Below are positions 16,717 to 25,345 of a stretch of DNA of 64,000 nucleotides, piece by piece. The DNA comes from Nonomuraea angiospora (GTDB lineage Bacteria > Actinomycetota > Actinomycetes > Streptosporangiales > Streptosporangiaceae). The translations under genes and the position numbers were made by a program. The notes beneath the pieces were generated by a model, which saw nothing but the letters and a program-made list of their open reading frames with translations, had not been told where the DNA came from and made no database searches. The stretch spans positions 10,230,001 through 10,294,000 of the forward strand of contig NZ_JADBEK010000001.1 of assembly GCF_014873145.1 (NCBI RefSeq), in the 5' to 3' direction. Position 1 is the stretch's first letter. Every line of letters begins with the position of its first letter.

Positions 16717-19700
16717 TCAGGCGCGCAGGCGCAGCCCCCGGGGTGTGGGGTGGAAACCGGCAGCCTCCAGGGCCGCCGCCAATGGCGACTCGACGATGGA
16801 CGTGCCGTCGGCCCGTTCCACGGTCAGCTTCCCGAGCGCCCCGTCCCGCACGGCCAGCGCGAGGGCATCGACGGCGGGCTGCAGCCGGTCGTCGTCGGCG
16901 AACGACAGCAGCGTCTTGCCGCCCCGTTCGACATAGAGCACCAGGTGCCCGTCCACGAGCACGACCAGCGAACCGGCCTTCCGGCCGGGCTTGTGCCCGA
17001 GCTCGCCGGGATGCTGCGGCCAGGGGAGCGCGGCACCGTACGGGCTGGCCGGATCGGCCGCGGCCAGCACCACGGCCCGCCGCCCACCCCCTGAGCCGGG
17101 CCCAGTACCTCCACCCCCTGAGCCGGGTCCAGTACCTCCGCCCCCTGAGCCGGGTCCAGTACCTCCGCCCCCTGAGCGGGGCCCCAAACCCTCGGTCCTG
17201 GAGCCGGGTCCCATACCCCTGGCCCCCGAGTCAGACCCCGGACCCCCAGCCCATGAGTCAGACCCCGGACCCCCAGCCCATGAGTCAGACCCCGGACCCC
17301 CAACCCATGAGCCGGGCCCCGGACCGCTGGTCGGGGCGACGCCGGGCGCCATGGCGCGCATCCGGTCGACCGCTCCCGGCAGGGCGAACTGCGCGCCCCC
17401 GAGGCCCTCGACGAAGTAGCCCCGGCGGCAGCGCCCGCTCTCCTCGTACGCCCGCAGAACCTGATATATGGGCGTAAATCCCCCAGGAAGTCGTTCCGAG
17501 GTCACCGCCCCCCGGGTCACCACGCCGTGCCGTTCCAGCAGCACCTCGGCCTGCGCGTGCGCCCGCTGGGTGCTGTCGGCGGCGGGCGCGGGCAGCAGCC
17601 ACCACCGGCCGCCCACCGTGGGCGGCCCGCTCCTGCTCGGCAGCACGGCCCGGCGCCGCCGCGTGGTGGCGGGCCGGTGCGCGGGACGGCCGGTGCCGAG
17701 CGTGGCCCGCAGCGGCGCCAGCGTGTCGCCGGAGACCCGCCCCGCCCACACCAGATCCCACAGCGCCGCCGCCAGGGCCGCGTCGTCCAGGGACTGGAGC
17801 TGGTCGGACAGGCCGCGGAAGAACAGCGCGCCGCCCCCGCCCAGCAGCTCCAGCACGCGCTCGTGCAGAGGGGTCATCGTGATCTCGGCGGGCTCGGGCA
17901 TCAGCAGCGGCGCGGTGTCGGCGTAGTAGAGCGAGACCCACCCGTCGCCGCCGGGCAGCGAGCCCTGCCCCGCCCACATCACCTCGCCCGACGAGGTCAG
18001 CTCGTCGAGCAGCGCCGGATGGTAGCCGGGCACCCGCGCGGGCAGCACCAGCGTCTCCAGCGCGGACGCGGGCACGGCGGCCCCTTGGAGCTGTTCGATC
18101 GAGCGGACCAGCGCGTCCATGGCCCGGGCCGCCTCGCTCGCGCCCCGGCCGCCGACCGCCCCCGCGGCGCCCGAGCCGGTGATGCCGTGCCAGGCGGGCA
18201 GGAAGCGGGCCAGCGTCTCCGGCGCGACCGGCTCGACCTCCTTGCGCAGCCGGGCCAGCGACCTGCGGCGCAGCATCCGCAGCACCCCGGCGTCGCACCA
18301 CTCCTCGCCCCGCCCGCCGGGCCGGAACTCCCCGTTCACGACCCGCCCGGACGCGGCCAGCCGGCGCAACGCGTCGGTCACCACGGCCACGCCCAGCCCG
18401 AACCGGGCCGCGGCCGGGCCCGCGTGGAACGGCCCCCGGGTGCGGGCGTGCCGCGCCACCAGGTCGGCCAGCGGATCGGCGACCGGCTCCAGGAACGCGT
18501 GGGGCAGCCCGACCGGCAGCGGCACGCCCAGCGCGTCACGCATGCGGGCCGCGTCCTCGATGGCCGCCCAATGCTCCTCGCCGGCGATGCGTACGCGGAT
18601 CGCGCGACGCGAGCGTTCGAGCTCCTCCAGCCAGGCCGGGTCGCCGCCGCGCACGCTCACGTCGGGCGCGAGCAGCGGCCCGTGGGAGCGCAGCAGGTCG
18701 GCGAGGTCCTCCAGGTCGCGCAGCGGCCGGTCGAGCCTGGCCAGCTCCCGCTCGGTGTCGGAGATCACGTCGGGGTCGAGCAGCTCGCGCAGGTCGGCCT
18801 GGCCCAGCAGCTCGGCCAGCAGCGTGGTGTCCAGCGCCAGCGCCTGGGCGCGCCGCTCGGCCAGGGGCGCGTCGCCCTCGTACATGAACGCGCCCACGTA
18901 ATGGAACAGCAGCGACGCCGCGAACGGCGAGGCCTGCGAGGTCTCCACCTCCACCAGCCGCACCCGCCGCGCGGCGATGTCGCGCATGAGCTGGACGAGC
19001 CCCGGCACGTCGAAGACGTCCTGCAGGCACTCGCGCATGGTCTCCAGCACGATCGGGAACGAGGCGTACTGCGAGGCCACGCCCAGCAGGTGGGCGGCGC
19101 GCTGGCGCTGCTGCCACAGGGGGCTGCGCTTGCCCGGCGTGCGGCGCGGCAGCAGCAGCGCCCGCCCCGCGCACTCCCTGAACCGGGAGGCGAACATGGC
19201 CGACCCGCCCAGCTCCTCCGTGACGATCTGCTCGATCTCCTCGGCGTCGAACGCGGCCACGTCGGTCGGCGGCTCGGCCAGCGTGTCGGGGATGCGCAGC
19301 ACGATGCCGTCGTCGGAGTGGACCGCCTGCACGTCGATGCCGTAACGCTCGCGCAGGCGCCGGTTGATCGCCAGCGCCCACGGGGCGTGCACCCGCGCGC
19401 CGTAGGGGGAGTGGATGACCACGCGCCAGTCGCCGAGCTCGTCGTGGAAACGCTCGACGAGGAGCGTGCGGTCGTCGGGGACGTAGCCGGTGGCCTCGCG
19501 TTGTTCGTGGAGGTAGGCCAGCAGGTTTCCGGAGGCGAACTCGTCGAGCCCCGCCTCCCGCATGCGCTCGGTCGAGCCGTTCTTGGCCTGCTCGCGAAGG
19601 AACTGCCCGATCGCCTTGCCCAGCTCGGCCGGGCGTCCGGGCGCGTCGCCGTGCCAGAACGGCAGCTTGCCCGGCTGGCCCGGCGCGGGCGAGACGAGCA

Positions 19701-21540
19701 CCCGGTCGGCCGTGATGTCCTCGATCCGCCAGGACGTCGCGCCCAGCACGAACACGTCGCCCACGCGCGACTCGTAGACCATCTCCTCGTCGAGCTCGCC
19801 CACCCGGGAGGCCTTCTCGCCCACCAGGAAGACGCCGAACAGGCCGCGGTCGGGGATCGTGCCGCCGTTGGTGACCGCCAGCCGCTGCGCGCCCGGACGG
19901 CCCTGCAGGGTGCCGGTGACCCGGTCCCACACGATGCGCGGCCGCAGCTCGGCGAACTCCTCGCTCGGATAGCGCCCGGCCAGCATGTCGAGCGTGGCCT
20001 CCAGGGCGGTCCTGGGCAGCGTGGCGTAGGGGGCGGCCCGCTTGACCACGGACTCCAGCTCGTCGACCGTCCACTCGTCGAGCGCGGTCATCGCCACGAT
20101 CTGCTGCGCCAGCACGTCGAGCGGATTACGCGGATAGCGCAGCTCCTCGATCTGGCCGCTCTTCATCCGCTCGGCCACCACGGCCGTCTGCACCAGGTCG
20201 CCCCGGTACTTCGGGAAGATCACACCCTTGGACACCGCGCCGACCTGGTGGCCGGCCCGGCCGATGCGCTGCAGCCCGCTGGCCACGCTCGGCGGCGCCT
20301 CCACGCACGCGACCAGGTCGACCGCGCCCATGTCGATGCCCAGCTCCAGGCTGGAGGTGGCGACCACGGCGGGCAGCCGGCCCGACTTGAGCGCCTCCTC
20401 GATCTGCGCCCGCTCCTCCTTGGAGACCGAGCCGTGGTGCGCCCGCACGATCTCGGTCACGACCCCCTTGCTCGCCCCGGCCTGCGCCATCATGTCGGCG
20501 GGCATCCGCTGCGGCTTCTGCGGCGATGGGGGCGTCTCCCAGATGGACAGGTCGATGGCCTCGACCCCGCCGCCCTCCCGTTCGTACGCGAGCTCGTTGA
20601 GGCGGGTGCACAGCCGCTCGGCCAGCCGCCGCGAGTTGGCGAAGACGATCGTCGAGCTGTGCGCCCCGATCAGGTCGAACAGCCGATCCTCCACATGAGG
20701 CCAGATCGACCGGCTGCCCGGCTCGGGGGCGAACTCCTCCCCGCCCTCCGGCCGCGGCCGGCCCTCCATCTCCGTCATGTCCTCGACCGGGACGACGACC
20801 TCGACCTCGATCCGCTTCTCCGACGGCGGCTGCACGACCGTGGCCGGCCGCGCGCCGCCCAGGAACGCCGCCACCTCGCTCACCGGCCGCACCGTCGCCG
20901 ACAGCCCGATCCGCTGCGCCGGCTTGTCGAGCAGCGCGTCGAGCCGCTCCAGGCTGAGCGCCAGATGAGCGCCGCGCTTGGTGGCCGCGACCGCGTGGAC
21001 CTCGTCCACGATCACCGTCTCCACGCCCCGCAACGCCTCGCGCGCCTGGCTGGTGAGCAGCAGGAACAGCGACTCCGGCGTCGTGATCAGGATGTCGGAC
21101 GGCTTGGCGGCGTAGCGCCTGCGGTCCTGCGAGGGGGTGTCGCCCGAGCGGATCGCCACCGAGATCTCCGGCACCGGCAGCCCGAGCCGGCGCGCCGTCT
21201 GCTTGAGCCCGGCCAGCGGCGCGCGCAGGTTGCGCTCGACGTCCACGGCCAGGGCCTTGAGCGGCGACACGTACAGCACCCGCGTCCCCTTCGGAACGCC
21301 TTCGCGCCCGGCGGCGGGCGCCTGCGGGGCGGGCCCGGTCTTCTCGAACGCCAGCCTGTCGAGCGACCACAGGAAGGCCGCCAGCGTCTTGCCCGAGCCG
21401 GTGGGAGCGACGACCAGGGTGTTGTCGCCGCGCGAGATCGACTCCCACGCGCCCTCCTGGGCGGCCGTGGGAGCTTGGAAGGCTCCGGTGAACCATTGCC
21501 TGGTCACCTGGCTGAACTGGTCTAGCGAGCTCACCTGCAC
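16717..21540 (-). CDS. lhr: Lhr-type ATP-dependent DNA helicase with C-terminal domain
   Basis: Large superfamily 2 helicase of about 1607 residues with both the Lhr core and the long C-terminal region. Motifs: Walker A APTGSGKT, Walker B DEVH, motif Ia/III neighbours SPLKALAVD and LSATVRP, motif V LELGIDMG, motif VI QRIGRAGHQVG. Mycobacterial Lhr is a damage-inducible 3'-5' helicase. The GTG at 21540 is preferred because GAGG is 6 bp upstream; an ATG at 21615 lacks a ribosome-binding site. The C-terminal part is interrupted by a Gly/Ser/Pro stretch encoded by 27-bp repeats (17087-17330), placed between conserved AMAPGV and VVLAAADP. Divergent from the VOC gene. Confidence 0.92.
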   Translation of the reverse strand: MQVSSLDQFSQVTRQWFTGAFQAPTAAQEGAWESISRGDNTLVVAPTGSGKTLAAFLWSLDRLAFEKTGPAPQAPAAGREGVPKGTRVLYVSPLKALAVDVERNLRAPLAGLKQTARRLGLPVPEISVAIRSGDTPSQDRRRYAAKPSDILITTPESLFLLLTSQAREALRGVETVIVDEVHAVAATKRGAHLALSLERLDALLDKPAQRIGLSATVRPVSEVAAFLGGARPATVVQPPSEKRIEVEVVVPVEDMTEMEGRPRPEGGEEFAPEPGSRSIWPHVEDRLFDLIGAHSSTIVFANSRRLAERLCTRLNELAYEREGGGVEAIDLSIWETPPSPQKPQRMPADMMAQAGASKGVVTEIVRAHHGSVSKEERAQIEEALKSGRLPAVVATSSLELGIDMGAVDLVACVEAPPSVASGLQRIGRAGHQVGAVSKGVIFPKYRGDLVQTAVVAERMKSGQIEELRYPRNPLDVLAQQIVAMTALDEWTVDELESVVKRAAPYATLPRTALEATLDMLAGRYPSEEFAELRPRIVWDRVTGTLQGRPGAQRLAVTNGGTIPDRGLFGVFLVGEKASRVGELDEEMVYESRVGDVFVLGATSWRIEDITADRVLVSPAPGQPGKLPFWHGDAPGRPAELGKAIGQFLREQAKNGSTERMREAGLDEFASGNLLAYLHEQREATGYVPDDRTLLVERFHDELGDWRVVIHSPYGARVHAPWALAINRRLRERYGIDVQAVHSDDGIVLRIPDTLAEPPTDVAAFDAEEIEQIVTEELGGSAMFASRFRECAGRALLLPRRTPGKRSPLWQQRQRAAHLLGVASQYASFPIVLETMRECLQDVFDVPGLVQLMRDIAARRVRLVEVETSQASPFAASLLFHYVGAFMYEGDAPLAERRAQALALDTTLLAELLGQADLRELLDPDVISDTERELARLDRPLRDLEDLADLLRSHGPLLAPDVSVRGGDPAWLEELERSRRAIRVRIAGEEHWAAIEDAARMRDALGVPLPVGLPHAFLEPVADPLADLVARHARTRGPFHAGPAAARFGLGVAVVTDALRRLAASGRVVNGEFRPGGRGEEWCDAGVLRMLRRRSLARLRKEVEPVAPETLARFLPAWHGITGSGAAGAVGGRGASEAARAMDALVRSIEQLQGAAVPASALETLVLPARVPGYHPALLDELTSSGEVMWAGQGSLPGGDGWVSLYYADTAPLLMPEPAEITMTPLHERVLELLGGGGALFFRGLSDQLQSLDDAALAAALWDLVWAGRVSGDTLAPLRATLGTGRPAHRPATTRRRRAVLPSRSGPPTVGGRWWLLPAPAADSTQRAHAQAEVLLERHGVVTRGAVTSERLPGGFTPIYQVLRAYEESGRCRRGYFVEGLGGAQFALPGAVDRMRAMAPGVAPTSGPGPGSWVGGPGSDSWAGGPGSDSWAGGPGSDSGARGMGPGSRTEGLGPRSGGGGTGPGSGGGGTGPGSGGGGTGPGSGGGRRAVVLAAADPASPYGAALPWPQHPGELGHKPGRKAGSLVVLVDGHLVLYVERGGKTLLSFADDDRLQPAVDALALAVRDGALGKLTVERADGTSIVESPLAAALEAAGFHPTPRGLRLRA
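17087..17330 (-). repeat. Two families of in-frame 27-bp tandem repeats inside lhr
   Basis: Units of 27 bp start at 17087, 17114, 17141 and (diverged) 17168, each containing CTGAGCCGGG and CAGTACCTCC. A second 27-bp family is centred on GAGTCAGACCCCGGACCCCC, with units near 17223, 17250, 17277 and 17304. In lhr they encode nine-residue repeats GPGSGGGGT and GPGSDSWAG. The period is exactly nine codons, so the reading frame is preserved. Confidence 0.9.
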
Positions 21541-21624
21541 ATATTGCCTCGCGCCACCGACAGAAAACGCATTTGGCGCCCGGGCGGGCGGTTGAGCGGG
21601 GGCCCTGGCGGACATAGAGCGACC

Positions 21625-22113
21625 GTGACCATTGACTATGCGGCCATCGAAGCCCGCCGAGCGGAGATGAGACGGCGCTACGTCTTAGCGCACCGGCCAT
21701 CCAGCAGCGCCCGGGGCCTGCACCACATGGCCCTGCTCTCGTCGGACGTGGAGCGCACCATCAAGTTCTACCAGGAGCTCCTGGAGTTCCCGCTCACAGA
21801 GATCATCGAGAACCGCGACTACAAGGGCTCCAACCACTTCTTCTTCGACATCGGCAACGGCAACCTGCTCGCGTTCTTCGACTTCCCCGGCCTCGACCTC
21901 GGGCCGTACCAGGAGGTGCTGGGCGGGCTGCACCACGTCGCGATCTCCGTCGACCCCGCCACGTGGGAGCGGCTGCGCGGGAAGCTGGAGATGGCCGGCG
22001 TGCCGCACCAGATAGAGAGCGGCGCCTCCATTTACTTCAAGGACCCCGATGGCGCCCGGCTGGAGCTGCTCGCCGACCATCTCGGTGAGATGTACGGCTC
22101 GAGTGTGCTGTGA
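21625..22113 (+). CDS. VOC family (glyoxalase/dioxygenase superfamily) protein
   Basis: Metal-dependent vicinal-oxygen-chelate protein of about 162 residues. After a 30-residue basic helix the two beta-alpha-beta-beta-beta modules begin at GLHHMALLSSDVERTIKFYQ and GLHHVAISVDPATWERL. Candidate metal ligands are the His of LHHMAL, the His of LHHVAI and the Glu in ARLELLADHLG. Start GTG at 21625, before TIDYAAIEARRAEM, with only a weak GAGCGA upstream. It could be a glyoxalase, dioxygenase or thiol-transferase type; none can be assigned. Divergent from lhr. Confidence 0.8.
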   Translation: MTIDYAAIEARRAEMRRRYVLAHRPSSSARGLHHMALLSSDVERTIKFYQELLEFPLTEIIENRDYKGSNHFFFDIGNGNLLAFFDFPGLDLGPYQEVLGGLHHVAISVDPATWERLRGKLEMAGVPHQIESGASIYFKDPDGARLELLADHLGEMYGSSVL

Positions 22114-22126
22114 CCGCGGGTCCGCC

Positions 22127-22321
22127 CTAGCGCCGCGACGCCCTGCGCGTACGCGGCCGGCCCGCACGGGGCTCCTGCCTGACGCCCGCGTGCCTTTCTG
22201 ATCGCTCAGACTTCTCCTTCTGTACGGCGAGGCGCAGCGTGTGCAGTAATCGGCGGCGTCTGGCCCTGTGGGCCTTGGTCTCGGCTGTCTTCGGCGGCGA
22301 AGACTTGGGGGTCTTTGGCAT
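22127..22321 (-). CDS. Small, highly basic protein
   Basis: A 64-residue protein with about one third Arg/Lys, starting MPKTPKSSPPKTAET and rich in RARRRR and RAGRPR. The ATG has AGGA 7 bp upstream. It is divergent from the DUF3046 gene by 44 bp. I do not recognise the family; nucleic-acid binding is suggested only by charge. GC-rich spurious reading frames also tend to encode Arg, so it may not be real. Confidence 0.45.
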   Translation of the reverse strand: MPKTPKSSPPKTAETKAHRARRRRLLHTLRLAVQKEKSERSERHAGVRQEPRAGRPRTRRASRR

Positions 22322-22365
22322 GGGGATGTCCTACCCACACCCCAGGCGATTCCATACTTGAGTCC

Positions 22366-22560
22366 ATGCGCCTGACGGAGTTCTGGAGACGGATGAACGC
22401 TCACTTCGGCGACACGTACGCCGAGTCGTGGGCCCGCGACTACGTGCTCGCGCCGCTGGGCGGACGGACCGTCATGCAGGCACTGGCCGACGGGGAGAGC
22501 GCCAAGACCGTCTGGCGCGCGGTCTGCCAGGTGGAGGACGTCTCGCCCAAGCTCCGCTAG
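22366..22560 (+). CDS. DUF3046 domain protein
   Basis: A 64-residue protein matching the DUF3046 family from start to end: MRLTEFWRRMNAHFGD, then YVLAPLGGRTVMQALADGE and VWRAVCQVEDV. This small family is conserved in actinobacteria, typically close upstream of recA, as here. Function unknown. The ATG at 22366 is chosen because family members begin at MRLTEFW. Confidence 0.88.
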   Translation: MRLTEFWRRMNAHFGDTYAESWARDYVLAPLGGRTVMQALADGESAKTVWRAVCQVEDVSPKLR

Positions 22561-22571
22561 CCGCGGCGGCC

Positions 22572-22844
22572 TCAGGGCTGCGACGTGTCCAGGGCCTGCC
22601 GCAACGCGCCGGCCGTGACCTCCAGCTCCTCCACGCTGCCCTGCCCGCCGGGCGACCACAGGAACGTCCATCCGCGGTGCGACGGGGTGGCGAAAATGAT
22701 CGTCTGACGGCCGGTGCGCGGGTGCCAGACCCACAGCACCGGATCGTCGTTGCCTACCATGCGGCTGACCAGACCATGCTGGGGGAGCACCTCGGCGAGC
22801 GCCTCGAGATGGGTGCGCCGTTCACTGGTGTAGCCGCTCGCCAC
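22572..22844 (-). CDS. Small hypothetical protein upstream of recA
   Basis: A 90-residue soluble protein, VASGYTSERRTHLEALAEVL at the N-terminus and EELEVTAGALRQALD near the end. GGAGG sits 6 bp before the GTG at 22844, a near-ideal site, which picks this start over a very long repetitive extension upstream. The middle (VLWVWHPRTGRQTIIFATP, WTFLWSPGG) looks like a beta-sheet core. It is convergent with DUF3046. Proteins like this occur in the same place in related actinomycetes; function unknown. Confidence 0.7.
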   Translation of the reverse strand: MASGYTSERRTHLEALAEVLPQHGLVSRMVGNDDPVLWVWHPRTGRQTIIFATPSHRGWTFLWSPGGQGSVEELEVTAGALRQALDTSQP

Positions 22845-23059
22845 TCGCCGCCTCCAACCCTCGGCCCCTGCAGTGAGTCTCCCCAGCTCACCGCCCAGGC
22901 AACACCTTGGAGGCCAACATCGGCGGGGCTTGTTCACAGGGATGCGCATGCGTCTGGAGTCGAACGTGAACGCATACGGCTCAATGAACTCCTGCGCGCC
23001 CGGACCCCCGATACGGAAGCCGAAACCATGCTCGAACCACACGCCTAGGGCCACCACCG

Positions 23060-23520
23060 TCCACGGCCGCCAGGGACGCCGAGGGCTACCAGGTCCATGG
23101 CCGCCAGGGACGCCGAGGGCTACCAGGTCCACGGCCGCCAGGGACGCCGAGAGGCACCGCGTCCACGGCCGCCGAGGGTGACCAGGTCCACGGCCGCTGC
23201 AGGCGCCGAGAGCCGCGCCGTCACGTCCACGGCCGCTGCAGGCACCGAGAGCCGCCACGTCCGCGACGCCGAGGGCCTCACCGTGTCCACGGCCGTTGCG
23301 GGCGCCGAGAGCCGCGCCGTCACGTCCACGGCCGCTGCAGGCACCGAGAGCCGCCACGTCCGCGACGCCGAGGGCCTCACCGTGTCCACGGCCGTTGCGG
23401 GCGCCGAGAGCCGCGCCGTCACGTCCACGGCTGCCGCAGGCACCGAGAGCCGCCACGTCCGCGACGCCGAGGGCCTCACCGTGTCCACGGCCGTTGCGGG
23501 CGCCGAGGGCCACGCCGACT
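23060..23520. repeat. Minisatellite with a 99-bp higher-order unit
   Basis: The core GTCCACGGCCG recurs about a dozen times. Near the left end units are about 34 bp (CCAGGGACGCCGAGGGCTAC); to the right they fuse into a 99-bp composite that repeats almost exactly from 23259, 23358 and 23457, with three sub-units each. Long open frames exist on both strands because 99 is a multiple of three, but the 34-bp units break frame and no start with a ribosome-binding site is evident. From 22845 to 24089 I see no convincing gene, only this array, a 15-bp array and unassigned sequence at 23520-23800. Confidence 0.85.
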
Positions 23521-23809
23521 TCGGTGGCCCGCCGCATGAGCGCCTCGGCGGCGGCCAGCCAGTCGCGGGCACCCGCGCGGCAGGCGCCGATCGCGTAGAC
23601 CACCCCGTCCACGGCCGCCGGTTGAGAGCCGTCGCCCGGGGACCGGGATCCCGGCGACCGTCGAAGACGGAGCGGTGAAGCCGACGCCGTCGCGCCCGAG
23701 GTCGAAAAGGACACCGTCACGGTGCGCTGGGACAACAGTAAGCAGTGGTCGCCCGGGTACCGCGTCGGCACGCCAAGCCCCGGCCGTTCCCGCGCAGGTC
23801 CAAACTTTC

Positions 23810-23980
23810 CCTGCCCTGCCCCGTCCTGCCCTGCCCCGTCCTGCCCTGCCCCGTCCTGCCCTGCCCCGTCCTGCCCTGCCCCGTCCTGCCCTGCCCCGTC
23901 CTGCCCCGTCCTGCCCTGCCCCGTCCTGCCCTGCCCCGTCCTGCCCTGCCCCGTCCTGCCCTGCCCCGTCCTGCCCCGCC
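23810..23980. repeat. 15-bp tandem repeat array upstream of recA
   Basis: Ten full copies of CCTGCCCTGCCCCGT run from 23810 to 23969, with one 10-bp partial unit (23900-23909) between copies 6 and 7 and a degenerate partial copy at 23970-23980. The copies are essentially identical, which indicates recent expansion. The complementary strand has regular GGGG and GGG runs able to form G-quadruplexes. It ends about 110 bp before the LexA box of recA. Confidence 0.95.
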
Positions 23981-24089
23981 GGACAGCCGATCGTGGACGG
24001 GAAACGCGACCGAACACTGGCGCCTGCTTGACCCCCGCCCCCGCCACCGAAGGCGGGTATTGACGGCGACCTGCGTGTTCCTGCTGTGA

Positions 24090-24105
24090 TCGAACAGCCG
24101 TTCGG
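24090..24105 (+). promoter_or_regulatory. LexA (SOS) box of recA
   Basis: TCGAACAGCCGTTCGG matches the actinobacterial/Bacillus SOS operator TCGAAC-N4-GTTCGA at 11 of 12 fixed positions. It lies 115 bp upstream of the recA ATG. Binding by LexA is inferred from the consensus. Confidence 0.85.
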
Positions 24106-24156
24106 CTACGATGGGTTTCGCCCGAGCCACGTCTTCCCCGGCAGTCGCATGAAAAA

Positions 24157-24178
24157 TGTCGGTGGCAGGCCGTAGCTT
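24157..24178 (+). promoter_or_regulatory. PafBC-type (RecA-NDp) damage promoter of recA
   Basis: TGTCGGTGG (24157-24165) is an exact match to the TGTCRGTGG element of LexA-independent damage promoters in mycobacteria. A TAGCTT hexamer fitting TAnnnT follows after 7 bp; the published spacer is 8. A transcript from here would start about 35 nt before the recA ATG. Confidence 0.65.
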
Positions 24179-24220
24179 TCACTCGACTGATCGGACCACG
24201 ACCCTCCAGGGGGAGTTCCC

Positions 24221-25312
24221 ATGGCTATCAACGACCGCGAGAAGGCCCTCGAGACCGCGCTCGCTCAGATCGAGCGACAGTTCGGCAAGGGCTCCGTCAT
24301 GCGCCTGGGCGATGACGCCCGAGCCCCCATCGAGGTGATCCCCACCGGGTCGATCTCCCTTGACGTGGCCCTCGGCATCGGCGGCCTGCCGCGCGGCCGC
24401 ATCGTCGAGATCTACGGCCCGGAGTCCTCCGGTAAGACCACGATCGCCCTGCACGCGGTGGCCAACGCCCAGCGCGCCGGCGGCATCGCGGCCTTCATCG
24501 ACGCCGAGCACGCCCTCGACCCCGAATACGCCAAGAAGCTGGGGGTCGACACCGACGCCCTGCTGGTCTCCCAGCCCGACACGGGTGAGCAGGCGCTGGA
24601 GATCGCCGACATGCTGATCAGGTCCGGCGCCGTCGACATCATCGTCATCGACTCGGTGGCCGCGCTGGTGCCCAAGGCTGAGATCGAGGGCGAGATGGGC
24701 GACAGCCACGTCGGCCTCCAGGCCCGCCTCATGTCTCAGGCCCTGCGCAAGGTCGCCGGCGCGCTCAACAGCACGGGCACCACCGCCATCTTCATCAACC
24801 AGCTCCGCGAGAAGATCGGCGTCATGTTCGGCAGCCCCGAGACCACGACGGGTGGTAAGGCGCTCAAGTTCTACGCCTCGGTCCGGATGGACATCCGCCG
24901 CATCGAGACCCTCAAGGACGGCACGGAGGCGGTCGGCAACCGCACCAGGATCAAGGTCGTGAAGAACAAGATGGCTCCGCCCTTCCGCGTGGCCGACTTC
25001 GACATCCTCTACGGCGTGGGCATCTCCCGCGAGGGCGGTCTCATCGACATGGGCGTGGAGCACGGCTTCGTCCGCAAGTCCGGCGCCTGGTACACGTACG
25101 AGGGCGACCAGCTCGGCCAGGGCAAGGAGAACGCCCGCAACTTCCTGAAGAACCACCCCGACATGGCCAACGAGATCGAGAAGAAGATCAAGGACAAGCT
25201 GGGCGTTGGCCCCCGCCTCGACGCCCCGGCCGAAGCCGCCGCGGCCCCTGCCCCGGCCGCCGCTCCTTCCGGCCGTGGCTCGAAGTCCACCCCGAAGCCG
25301 GGTGACGTCTGA
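24221..25312 (+). CDS. recA: Recombinase RecA
   Basis: Homologous-recombination recombinase and SOS co-protease, 363 residues. Walker A GPESSGKT (about residues 66-73), Walker [13 protein letters not shown], the L1 loop around [16 protein letters not shown] and the L2 loop [10 protein letters not shown] are all intact. The MAW-type signature [15 protein letters not shown] is present. No intein interrupts it. The C-terminal tail is Ala/Pro-rich and then basic. The ATG follows GGGGGAG. Controlled by the LexA box and PafBC-type element upstream; recX follows after 33 bp. Confidence 0.99.
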   Translation: MAINDREKALETALAQIERQFGKGSVMRLGDDARAPIEVIPTGSISLDVALGIGGLPRGRIVEIYGPESSGKTTIALHAVANAQRAGGIAAFIDAEHALDPEYAKKLGVDTDALLVSQPDTGEQALEIADMLIRSGAVDIIVIDSVAALVPKAEIEGEMGDSHVGLQARLMSQALRKVAGALNSTGTTAIFINQLREKIGVMFGSPETTTGGKALKFYASVRMDIRRIETLKDGTEAVGNRTRIKVVKNKMAPPFRVADFDILYGVGISREGGLIDMGVEHGFVRKSGAWYTYEGDQLGQGKENARNFLKNHPDMANEIEKKIKDKLGVGPRLDAPAEAAAAPAPAAAPSGRGSKSTPKPGDV

Positions 25313-25345
25313 TCGTCCACCCCATGAGCGATCGTGCCCCCTCCC

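Noticed and set aside
17527..21525. Open frame of 1332 codons opposite lhr
   Set aside because: Arg/Gln/Gly/His-rich shadow of the lhr frame without any motif.
23060..23980. Regular repeats as a possible CRISPR array
   Set aside because: There are no unique spacers of constant length between repeats; units are head-to-tail and no cas gene is near.
22845..24182. N-terminal extension of the 90-residue gene at 22572 through the repeat arrays
   Set aside because: The GTG at 22844 has an almost ideal ribosome-binding site, and the extension would be built of minisatellite and 15-bp repeat translation.
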